From NCBI GenBank assembly GCA_024698555.1, contig JAILRI010000235.1, positions 1 through 46,295 of the forward strand: a DNA stretch of 46,295 bases, in the 5' to 3' direction. The notes beneath the pieces are model-generated. The model ran no database searches and was not told the DNA's origin. It saw only the letters and a list, made by a program, of their open reading frames with translations. The DNA comes from Lachnospiraceae bacterium (GTDB taxonomy: Bacteria > Bacillota > Clostridia > Lachnospirales > Lachnospiraceae). Both the position numbers and the translations under genes were made by a program. Below are positions 26,719-34,474 of the stretch, one piece after another. Within the stretch, counting starts at the first letter, position 1. Each line of letters opens with the position of its first letter.

Positions 26719-28378
26719 GCTTGATACCGTTGCCCTTTGCGGAGGCAAATGCCTTTACGACCTCGTCGCCGTTGGGCTTGTCGGTCTCAAGGGTGATGGA
26801 AAGCTTTCCGTTTGCCCCGATCGTTACAACCTCTGCGACAACCTTGCCTGCCGCGGTGGTAGTTACGGTACTCTCGAACGATGAACCGTCAGCGTTTTCG
26901 GTAGTGGTGGTTTTGGTGCCGTCGGCGTTCTCCGTAACAGTGGTTCCTGCGGTGGAGGTGTCTGACGTACTTCCTGTGCCGTCTGTAGTGGTAGTAGTTT
27001 CGGCAGGAGCGGTGTAGGAGTAATCGCTGTAGGAAGGAACGGAGGTCGAGATCGCACTAAATGCTGCTTCTATCGATACGATATGCAGACCGTCAGGACG
27101 AACCTTATCGCGTGTAGCCTTTATCTTCTTATCGTTTTCGGTAACAACAGGCTCCATGTCATACTTAGTAGTAGTATTCTTCGGTAATTCCCTGATCTCG
27201 TATATATAGCCTGTATCACTCTTTTTGAGACTGTCAAGCGCTACGGCCGTACCGTCTATCTTGACAGAAGAGAGCTGATAACCGCTGGCGGGAGTAAAGG
27301 TGACATTTACGCCGTCTTTTAATTCCGCGCCCTGATATAACTGCTTAACAGTATTACCGACACGGTAGTAATCCATGCCCGCGGTCAGAGCTATACTGCC
27401 GGAACCGGTAGAAGAAGCCTCCACTACAAACTCGCTTCCGGGATCGGTCCAGCCGTTAGGTCTCCAGTCCTCACCCCATGAGGTGATCCAGGTACCGCCG
27501 TTCTCGTACCATCTCCAACTGGTCTGTCCGTCGATCTCAAACAGCGCGTACGTGATCAGATCATCGGGATTCCAGTAAACGAATATGAACAGGGGATCGT
27601 CTGTTGAGGGGGTATAGGTTACGGTATTGTTGGTCAGCTCTAAAACACCTTTTCCTTCGATGTTAAGAGTTGCGCCGGGATTCTCGGCCTCATAATTACC
27701 CATCATCAGTCTGCCGTTGCCGATCACCTGCACCTTGCCGGTGTTTGTGATGGTTAAGGTGGATCCGGGTCTGAAATAGAAGTAGTTGGGCTCTCCGCTG
27801 CCGTCATCTTCGCGTTCCTGATGTTCATCGATAAACGGGCAGTCATCAATGATCATGGTTCCTTTGATGATGGCTTCGCCGCCATCCTGGATGCTGATGC
27901 CGCTGGGGTCATAACGGTCAATGTATTCTATAGCACCGGGGGTAACGGGTTCCTGCCAGTGATTTTCAACACAATGGAATGTTACGCCGGACTCAACGAC
28001 CAGTCTCTGGGTACGGGGCCAGGCTTCAAACTTGGTATCGCCGCTTACGGTGATGGTGCCGAATACATAAGTCCACAGATCATGATCATCGGTTTCCTTA
28101 TTCAGCAGATAGTACGAGTCTTCGATCACGCGCATCCTGTGTCCATCGCCCGGAAGGGTTATGTTCTCATAATCACCATAATGTTTTCCGTAGACATAGT
28201 TACGAACTTCGTTATAATACTCATCGGACCAGTGATATTCACGTCCGTCACCGTGATATTCGGTGTTTTCGGGTTCGTCAGCCAGTGCCTTAACGGTTTC
28301 GCTGTTTGCCGGAACGCAGGTCAGCATCAGGCAGAATACCGCAAATAAAGCAATTAATTTTCTAAGTTTCACACTCAT
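26639..28378 (-). CDS. Secreted paralogue of the Thr-stalk protein, LRR domain lost
   Basis: A 579-residue secreted protein with a signal peptide closely like that of its paralogue (LRKLIALFAVFCLMLTCVP). The N-terminal 440 residues differ and look beta-rich. The PSYSDYSYTAP linker, a stalk cut down to two units, and the segment LSITLETDKPNGDEVVK through KGKTALIPSEVKG are shared. There the paralogue continues into BspA-type leucine-rich repeats, while this one ends seven codons later (IRWQCTA) in sequence antisense to the HTH gene. The LRR domain is therefore missing. The ATG at 28378 has GGAAGG upstream. It may be secreted but without its terminal binding domain. Confidence 0.8.
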   Translation of the reverse strand: MSVKLRKLIALFAVFCLMLTCVPANSETVKALADEPENTEYHGDGREYHWSDEYYNEVRNYVYGKHYGDYENITLPGDGHRMRVIEDSYYLLNKETDDHDLWTYVFGTITVSGDTKFEAWPRTQRLVVESGVTFHCVENHWQEPVTPGAIEYIDRYDPSGISIQDGGEAIIKGTMIIDDCPFIDEHQEREDDGSGEPNYFYFRPGSTLTITNTGKVQVIGNGRLMMGNYEAENPGATLNIEGKGVLELTNNTVTYTPSTDDPLFIFVYWNPDDLITYALFEIDGQTSWRWYENGGTWITSWGEDWRPNGWTDPGSEFVVEASSTGSGSIALTAGMDYYRVGNTVKQLYQGAELKDGVNVTFTPASGYQLSSVKIDGTAVALDSLKKSDTGYIYEIRELPKNTTTKYDMEPVVTENDKKIKATRDKVRPDGLHIVSIEAAFSAISTSVPSYSDYSYTAPAETTTTTDGTGSTSDTSTAGTTVTENADGTKTTTTENADGSSFESTVTTTAAGKVVAEVVTIGANGKLSITLETDKPNGDEVVKAFASAKGNGIKLTDYDTKGKTALIPSEVKGIRWQCTA

Positions 28379-28534
28379 GCTTTCACCTTCCTTTGTCTGT
28401 AATTTTGATCTTATACCGCTGTCCAAAACCGACCGGAACAACGATATATAATAAATTATATTGTAACATGTTTTTAATTACATTTGGTACGCTGCGAGCG
28501 GACTGAAAAAATCCAGCGGGCCTGGTATAAATCA

Positions 28535-28563
28535 TTGACAGAGAACGTGTTTTATGGTATCAT
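28535..28563 (+). promoter_or_regulatory. Strong promoter of the desulfoferrodoxin gene
   Basis: A consensus -35 TTGACA (28535-28540) and a -10 TATCAT (28558-28563) are separated by 17 bases, with the ATG 82 bases further on. This is among the closest matches to consensus in the window and suggests high expression. Confidence 0.75.
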
Positions 28564-28644
28564 ATCTGTAAAGTTAGGTGATAGAAAATAAGTATGTTAC
28601 CTGGTTTTGTCGGTGTTGAAGGTATTTGATCAAGGAGGTTTACT

Positions 28645-29019
28645 ATGGAGATGAAATTTTACCGCTGTCCCGTGTGCGGACAGATAGTCGCGATCGTGAA
28701 GAAGACCGGCGTGCCGGTAGTTTGCTGCGGCAAGCCTATGGAAGAGATCGTTCCGGGAACGACGGATGCTTCCGTAGAGAAGCATGTGCCTGTATTTGAG
28801 GTTAAGGATGGTAAAGTAACAGTGAAGGTCGGCAGTGCGGCTCATCCTATGGAGGCAGAGCACTACATCGAGTGGATAGCATTAAAGACCAAAGGAGGCA
28901 ACCAGCGCAAGTCGCTTAAGCCCGGTGATGCTCCCGAGGCTGTATTTGCCATCTGTGACGGCGACGAGGTTGAGGCGGTATACGCCTACTGCAACCTGCA
29001 CTCGCTGTGGAAGGCTTAA
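28645..29019 (+). CDS. dfx: Desulfoferrodoxin (superoxide reductase)
   Basis: A 124-residue two-domain superoxide reductase that reduces superoxide to hydrogen peroxide without making oxygen, as used by anaerobes. The desulforedoxin-like centre I ligands are C8, C11, C27 and C28. The catalytic centre II ligands are H47, H67, H73, C116 and H119, in EKHVP, AHPMEAEHY and CNLH. A lysine follows E46 at the usual position. GGAGG stands six bases before the ATG, and the gene has its own promoter and terminator, so it is monocistronic. Confidence 0.96.
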   Translation: MEMKFYRCPVCGQIVAIVKKTGVPVVCCGKPMEEIVPGTTDASVEKHVPVFEVKDGKVTVKVGSAAHPMEAEHYIEWIALKTKGGNQRKSLKPGDAPEAVFAICDGDEVEAVYAYCNLHSLWKA

Positions 29020-29048
29020 AGCTAACTATACACTAAGTAAACCAAAAG

Positions 29049-29085
29049 AAAAGGCTGCCGCGCATCCCTGCGAGGCAGCTTTTTT
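29049..29085 (+). terminator. Terminator of the desulfoferrodoxin gene
   Basis: A GC-rich stem (GCTGCC with GGCAGC, plus an inner CGCA/TGCG pairing) is followed by six T residues, 30 bases after the dfx stop. Confidence 0.85.
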
Positions 29086-29208
29086 GTGCGATAAGCGAAT
29101 GCCCTCAGTGCAAGCTTGCTTGCAGACTGAGGGCTGAGTGAACGGTCATCGAGAAAGCTCTGCTTTCGAGATGACCCATCGGATCGAGTAGGAGTCAGCC
29201 TACTCGAT
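29086..29208. repeat. Three-hairpin element with box GTGCGATAAGCGA (copy 1)
   Basis: The 13-base box (29086-29098) is followed by three consecutive hairpins. Hairpin 1: 29101-29109 with 29126-29134, containing an inner stem around CTTG. Hairpin 2: 29145-29150 with 29170-29175, a symmetrical GA/GA internal loop, then 29153-29158 with 29162-29167 around TCT. Hairpin 3: a perfect 10-bp stem, 29183-29192 with 29199-29208. The element lies between two convergent genes, past the dfx terminator. The box and first hairpin recur at 36872-36923. Confidence 0.7.
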
Positions 29209-29217
29209 ACAGGCAGA

Positions 29218-30939
29218 TCATTCTGTGCTCTGCAGCCTGTAATAGAAGCCCTTCTTTTCCATCAGCTGAGCGTGATTGCCCTGTTCGACTATCCTTCCTT
29301 CGTGAATGACGAGGATCAGGTCGGCGTTCATGATGGTGGAGAGGCGGTGTGCTATGGCAATGATGGTACGCTTGCCGGTAAGCTTCTGAATGGCTGACTG
29401 TATCTGGCGTTCGGTCTGAACGTCCACTGAAGCGGTAGCTTCATCCAAAATGATAATGGGACTTTGGCGTAAAATGGCGCGGGCGATGGCTACGCGCTGT
29501 TTTTGTCCTCCGGAAAGACGCAGACCGCGTTCTCCGACCTGAGTTTCGTATCCGTCGTGCATATTGAGGATATCGTCATGGATATTCGCTGCCTTCGCAG
29601 CCGCCTCTATTTCGTCAGGAGAAGCATCGGGGCGGGCATAGCCAATATTCTCGGCGATCGTCCCGTTGAAAAGGAAGGTATCCTGCAGCACAGGTGAAAT
29701 ACTGTGCCTTAAGGACTCAAGAGTGACCTTCCTGATATCCTGTCCGTCTATGAGTATCCGGCCTTCGGTAACATCATAAAACCGCGAGATCAGCTGGGAC
29801 ATGGTGGTCTTGCCAACGCCTGTGGGCCCCACGAGCGCTACCATCATGCCGGGCTCGCAGGAGAAGCTGATGTTGTTAAGCACGGGTATTTCATTTTCAT
29901 AATGGAATGACACGTTTTCAAATGTGATCGCTCCTTTTACGTCTTTCAGGTCGGCGGCATCCGGATCGTTTCTGATAGCCGAAGGAGTATCGAGGATCAG
30001 GGTCACACGTTCTGCTCCGGCCAGCGACTGCTGCAGGTTCTCAAGGAGGTTGGCAAGTCCCGATACGGGGGCGTAGAACAGCGACAGATACAGGACGAAG
30101 GCTACTATGTCCTCGATAGAGAGCTGGCTGCGATAGGCTAAAAGGCCGCCAAAGAATACCACCAGCACGGTTCCGGCAGAGGATAAAAGCTCCACGGTAG
30201 GATGAAAGATCGCGCTGGCTTTGAGCGCGCGGAGCATGGCCACTACCTGATCGAAGCTCTTTTTACGGACACGTTCTCCCTCATAAGCCTCCTGTCCGAA
30301 TGCCTGGATCTCGTGGAGACCGGACAGGCTGTCCTGCAGCTGCGCGTTCAGCTCGCCCATGACGCGCTGTGATTCCTTGAAATACGGACGGACCTTTTTG
30401 GCGAAGATCACGCCTGATATCAGTATCAGAGGGATCGGGCAGCAGGTGATGAGCGCGAGCTTCCAGTTGATGGTAAGCAGGATGATGAGCACCCCCGCAA
30501 AGGTTACGAGATTCGTGATGATATCGGGGATCATGTGGGCGTAAAGCAGCTCAAAATCACGGGTATCATTGACTACGCGGCTCATGAGGTCGCCTGTCTG
30601 CTTGTCATGAAAGAAACCTAAATCAAGGCTCTGGAGCTTGTTGTACAGGCGGCTGCGCAGGTCGCCGACCAGATACCATGCGGCGCGGTGAGCGAGATAA
30701 TTGCTTAAGAACCTGAACAATACGCGCAGCAGATAGAGTCCTAGCAGGAGCAGCGCCAGCATTTTCACAGTGCCCAGACCCTGCTCGTCCATCCCCTTTT
30801 CCACAATGCCTGTCATGGATGAGAGGACCTTCGGCGCGGACAGGTTGACTATCGTGAGACCGAAGGTGGAGAGGATAGCGATCACATACAGTCCTTTGTA
30901 GCGGGCGGCTTCCTTGGTGAGCTTCCAGAGAGTATTCAT
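29218..30939 (-). CDS. ABC exporter half-transporter (MsbA/MDR-like)
   Basis: A 573-residue exporter with six transmembrane segments fused to an ATPase domain. All motifs are canonical: Walker A GPTGVGKTT, signature LSGGQKQR, Walker B IIILDEATASVD and the switch histidine in IAHRLST. It can work as a homodimer. Its start overlaps the stop of the upstream MFS gene in ATGA, so both are in one transcript. A shared detoxification or export role is likely but the substrate is unknown. It ends 10 bases from hairpin 3 of the repeat element. Confidence 0.93.
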   Translation of the reverse strand: MNTLWKLTKEAARYKGLYVIAILSTFGLTIVNLSAPKVLSSMTGIVEKGMDEQGLGTVKMLALLLLGLYLLRVLFRFLSNYLAHRAAWYLVGDLRSRLYNKLQSLDLGFFHDKQTGDLMSRVVNDTRDFELLYAHMIPDIITNLVTFAGVLIILLTINWKLALITCCPIPLILISGVIFAKKVRPYFKESQRVMGELNAQLQDSLSGLHEIQAFGQEAYEGERVRKKSFDQVVAMLRALKASAIFHPTVELLSSAGTVLVVFFGGLLAYRSQLSIEDIVAFVLYLSLFYAPVSGLANLLENLQQSLAGAERVTLILDTPSAIRNDPDAADLKDVKGAITFENVSFHYENEIPVLNNISFSCEPGMMVALVGPTGVGKTTMSQLISRFYDVTEGRILIDGQDIRKVTLESLRHSISPVLQDTFLFNGTIAENIGYARPDASPDEIEAAAKAANIHDDILNMHDGYETQVGERGLRLSGGQKQRVAIARAILRQSPIIILDEATASVDVQTERQIQSAIQKLTGKRTIIAIAHRLSTIMNADLILVIHEGRIVEQGNHAQLMEKKGFYYRLQSTE

Positions 30940-32171
30940 GAGGCATTCCTTTCATTGGTGTGCTCCGGCCTGTAAGCCGGAAGATTCATGGCAACAAAGG
31001 CTATGGCTACCCCGGCGGCACATACGGCTGTACCGACGATCAGGGCGGTTCTGACAGAAAACAGATCGATGATCCTTCCGCTGATAAAGTTGGAAAATAC
31101 GCCGCCGAGGGTGATCGAGGTGGTAATGAAGGCCTGTCCCTTAACCTGATCGAGTTCCTCCATGGTCTCATTGACATAAAAGGCGGTGGCGGGGATAAAA
31201 ACCGCGTAAGCGAGCATCTGGAATGACTGGCTTAAGTACATGGCGGTCATACTTCTGGCAAAGACCAGTATGGCGATCTTGACCAGGAATGCTGTTCCCG
31301 AAATAAGCAGCAGAGCCTTTGAAGAAACCTTTTTGTGCACTATACCTATCAGAGCCATTACAGGAAGCTCAAGCAGGGCCTGCAGAAAATTGGAAAAACC
31401 AAGCTCCTTCTCGGCTCCGCCCAGCTCACGTATTATCTGTATCATAAAATCATTGATCATATTGTGGGCGAAATAGAAGCAGACTGACGCAATGATAAAC
31501 AGTGAAAATGCTGGATAAATCCCGATGAATTCTTTTAGATTGTTGTGAGCTTTGCCTTTGACGGCATCATCGGCTTTGACCGGATCAACGGTCGAACAAG
31601 GCGGGGTCTTGGGCATTTTGAAGGTCAGGATGACTAAAGCGGAAGCAGCCATCGCCGCGACCGTTACTGCCAGCAGCACCTGTACGCCGCGTCTTTCCAC
31701 TATCACACCGATAAAACCTGAAGTAACGGCAAAGCCCGCGGAACCTAAGCCTCTGGCCAGTCCGTACACAATGTTGCAGCCTGCTTTCCTGTATTCAAAG
31801 CACAGGGCGGTCATTACCGGCATGTAGGTGAACTGGATCATGTAGATCAGCGCGAACACTATGAAGATTACGGGCTTGTTATCCTGCGCGAACATGAGCA
31901 GCAGTGCCCCGGAAAGTATGGTGAGCACCGATATGAAAATGAATTTTTTGTTGGTGAGCCGGTTGGGCTTATCGATGATCCCGGCAACCAGCGGCTGTGC
32001 GAGCGATGAAGCAATGTTCGCGACAGCCAGCAGGATACCGACCTCGGTGTTGCTGAAGCCGTGAGCCAGCAGATACACGGCGGCGTATGCATGGATCGTG
32101 CAAAAAGCTACAAAATATGATATGTTCAGCAATGTATACCTGATCGTCCAGGATGCTGCAGAGTTTTTCAT
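30936..32171 (-). CDS. MFS transporter (MFS_1-like)
   Basis: A 411-residue secondary transporter with 12 predicted membrane segments. NTEVGILLAVANIASSLAQPLVAGIIDK in the first loop and the EYRKAGCNIVYGLARGLGSAG stretch resemble the LacY/HcaT-like MFS branch. The substrate cannot be read from the sequence. Translation is coupled to the ABC exporter by a 4-base overlap. The ribosome site is weak. A promoter is visible upstream at 32283-32255. Confidence 0.88.
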   Translation of the reverse strand: MKNSAASWTIRYTLLNISYFVAFCTIHAYAAVYLLAHGFSNTEVGILLAVANIASSLAQPLVAGIIDKPNRLTNKKFIFISVLTILSGALLLMFAQDNKPVIFIVFALIYMIQFTYMPVMTALCFEYRKAGCNIVYGLARGLGSAGFAVTSGFIGVIVERRGVQVLLAVTVAAMAASALVILTFKMPKTPPCSTVDPVKADDAVKGKAHNNLKEFIGIYPAFSLFIIASVCFYFAHNMINDFMIQIIRELGGAEKELGFSNFLQALLELPVMALIGIVHKKVSSKALLLISGTAFLVKIAILVFARSMTAMYLSQSFQMLAYAVFIPATAFYVNETMEELDQVKGQAFITTSITLGGVFSNFISGRIIDLFSVRTALIVGTAVCAAGVAIAFVAMNLPAYRPEHTNERNAS

Positions 32172-32254
32172 TTTCGACAGGTAGTCCTTTCATCACCGCA
32201 GGACAACCGTTCGCTGCTGACAGCGGACAGTTGCGTTAAGCGTTATTTCTATCG

Positions 32255-32283
32255 GGTATAACATAATAAAATGATGCCGTCAA
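32255..32283 (-). promoter_or_regulatory. Promoter of the MFS-ABC operon
   Basis: On the minus strand a -35 TTGACG (32283-32278) and a -10 TATACC (32260-32255) are separated by 17 bases, 84 bases upstream of the MFS start. Confidence 0.55.
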
Positions 32284-32319
32284 TGTAGTATATTGGCAAG
32301 CAGTTACGGCAAATATCCC

Positions 32320-32348
32320 TTGCGGAATCAGGATTTATTGTGTACAAT
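32320..32348 (+). promoter_or_regulatory. Promoter of the GH43 gene
   Basis: A -35 TTGCGG (32320-32325) and a -10 TACAAT (32343-32348) are separated by 17 bases, 52 bases before the ATG. It is divergent from the MFS promoter with about 37 bases between the two -35 boxes. Confidence 0.55.
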
Positions 32349-32400
32349 CATACGTAAAAGACTGATTTTGTTCAGCAAAAACTATAGGAGGGCTTACAAC

Positions 32401-33897
32401 ATGGCAAATCCGATATTACCTTTATGGGAATGTATTCCTGACGGCGAACCGAGGCAGTTCGGGAACAGAGTGTACCTCTATGGGTCGCATGACAGGTACG
32501 GCAGTGGTGAATTCTGCGACTATAAGCTTAAATGCTGGAGCGCGCCGGTAGATGACTTAAATCACTGGGTATGCCACGGACATATCTTCCAGACAAGACC
32601 TGATAACGACCATGAGTCAAGTGTGCCGCATACCGATCATGAGCTGTACGCGCCGGATGTGGTCGAAAAAGACGGGAAATACTATCTATACACGTATATA
32701 GCCGGTTCTAAGGGCTGTGTGAGTGTCAGCGACAGACCCGAAGGACCGTTTAAGTTCCTTTCGACGTATGAATACGCCCCGGAGGATGCGGGAGATTACG
32801 GTATTTATAACGATCCGGGCGTACTGGTGGATGTATTCGAAGATGCCGCCGGCGGCAAATCTTGCCGTGTTTTTGTTTACTACGGCTTTGAGGGTTCGAA
32901 CATGAACGAGCTCGACCCTGAAACCATGTACAAGGTACTGCCGGGAAGCTTAAAGAAACGGGTCATAGACGACAGGCGTGAGGTTCATCCCGAGCAGCGC
33001 TTCTATGAGGCCAGCTCTCCGAGAAAGATAGGAAATACCTACTACCTGATCTATTCTCCGAGAAAGGGCAGCAGGCTCGCTTACGCAACTTCTGATTCAC
33101 CGGTGGGACCTTTTACCTACCGCGGCTATATCATAGACAACGGCATTGATTATCCCGCAGGCAACAATCACGGGTCACTGTGCAGGGTGGGGGACCAGTG
33201 GTATGTATTTTATCACAGGATGACGAACAACACTATGTTCTCCAGACGCGCCTGCGTGGAAAAAGTTAACATACTTCCTGACGGGACTATCCCGCCGGTA
33301 GAGATGACCTCCCTCGGATTTGAGGAGTCTCTTGATCCCTATATGCCGGTGAAGGCTGAGACCGCATGTGTCCTGACCGGAGGCTGCTTTGTGACCGAGA
33401 AGGATCTGTTCAGACGTGTCATAACGCAGGTTAAGGACGGATGTGTGATAGGCTATAAATATTTCGATTTCGGTGAGGATGATTCCACAAAGACCATGGA
33501 GTTTGCCGTTAAGACAGGCGGAATGGGATGCCGGGGCAAGCTGCATATCATGATCGATGGAACCGGGGCAGATAGTGACATTTCGAAGCTCGCGACAGGC
33601 GGCAACGGAGGAGCCGCACCCGCGGCAGCCGCAGATTCCACCGGCGGCACCGGTACCGCTGATGTTCCCGAAACGGTTCCCTATGATTCCGTAGGAAATA
33701 AGCTTCCCGGAACGGAGATAGGTGTTGTGGAAACAGGGCTTGGTGACGGAATCTACCGCACCAGAGTAAAAAATGTGACCGGCCGCCATGCGCTCTATTT
33801 TGTCGCAGACCTGGACGTGAAGAGAGAAACCTGGCCCGGCAGCTTCTTTATCGACAGGGTCATCTGCGAACTCGAGGAGTTCGTATTCATGAAGTAA
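32401..33897 (+). CDS. Family 43 glycoside hydrolase with C-terminal carbohydrate-binding-like domain
   Basis: A 498-residue cytosolic enzyme. The five-bladed-propeller GH43 catalytic domain fills about residues 1-320, with RVYLYGSHDR, YAPDVVEKDGKYYLYT, NDPGVLVD and the probable general-acid Glu in FYEASSPRKIGNTYYLIYS. Members cleave arabinofuranosyl or xylosyl links in short oligosaccharides. A CBM6-like region follows, interrupted by a Gly/Ala/Thr-rich insert at about 400-428. No signal peptide is seen. The ATG at 32401 has AGGAGGG nine bases upstream. Exact substrate is undetermined. Confidence 0.87.
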   Translation: MANPILPLWECIPDGEPRQFGNRVYLYGSHDRYGSGEFCDYKLKCWSAPVDDLNHWVCHGHIFQTRPDNDHESSVPHTDHELYAPDVVEKDGKYYLYTYIAGSKGCVSVSDRPEGPFKFLSTYEYAPEDAGDYGIYNDPGVLVDVFEDAAGGKSCRVFVYYGFEGSNMNELDPETMYKVLPGSLKKRVIDDRREVHPEQRFYEASSPRKIGNTYYLIYSPRKGSRLAYATSDSPVGPFTYRGYIIDNGIDYPAGNNHGSLCRVGDQWYVFYHRMTNNTMFSRRACVEKVNILPDGTIPPVEMTSLGFEESLDPYMPVKAETACVLTGGCFVTEKDLFRRVITQVKDGCVIGYKYFDFGEDDSTKTMEFAVKTGGMGCRGKLHIMIDGTGADSDISKLATGGNGGAAPAAAADSTGGTGTADVPETVPYDSVGNKLPGTEIGVVETGLGDGIYRTRVKNVTGRHALYFVADLDVKRETWPGSFFIDRVICELEEFVFMK

Positions 33898-33922
33898 TTT
33901 TCCGGAAGACAGGATCATCGAT

Positions 33923-34399
33923 ATGAAAAACAACGATAAAACAAATGTCATGCGTGTATTGGACGCAAAAAAGACATTGTATGAGAGTCATACTTATGAA
34001 GCCGATCCGACTTTTACAGGAGAGCAGATCGCGGGGATACTCGGCGAGGATCCGGATAAAGTCTTTAAAACGCTTGTAACACAGGGCAAGTCCGGTCAGT
34101 TCTACGTGTTTGTGGTGCCGGTTGGGGAGGAGCTGGATCTGAAAAAGGCGGCAAAGGCAGCAGGAGAGAAGTCTGTAGCCATGATCAAACAGAAGGAGCT
34201 GCTGCCGCTTACCGGATATGTCCACGGCGGGTGTTCGCCGATAGGGATGAAAAAGCAGTTCAGGACATTTATTCATGAAACGGCCACGCAATATGAGAGG
34301 ATATTTGTGAGTGCCGGCAGGGTCGGATGCCAGATAGGGCTTGCTCCCGGCGACCTGATAAGCGTTGCGGGATGCGAGCCGGCAGATATAACAGTTTAG
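33923..34399 (+). CDS. ybaK: YbaK/EbsC-type Cys-tRNA(Pro) deacylase
   Basis: A 158-residue trans-editing protein that hydrolyses mischarged Cys-tRNA(Pro). The YbaK motifs are present: KTLVTQGKSGQFYVFVVPV with the conserved lysine, GYVHGGCSPIGMKK, and the C-terminal SAGRVGCQIGLAPGDL. The length is normal. It follows GH43 by 25 bases and precedes the fusion gene by 75 bases in the same direction, so it may be cotranscribed, although no functional link is evident. Confidence 0.93.
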   Translation: MKNNDKTNVMRVLDAKKTLYESHTYEADPTFTGEQIAGILGEDPDKVFKTLVTQGKSGQFYVFVVPVGEELDLKKAAKAAGEKSVAMIKQKELLPLTGYVHGGCSPIGMKKQFRTFIHETATQYERIFVSAGRVGCQIGLAPGDLISVAGCEPADITV

Positions 34400-34474
34400 C
34401 GGAGTGGAATAGAGCAGAAACAGTGAAAAGTTTTTACGCGGAATCATATACAGATCATGAGGGATAAGCAAGAT

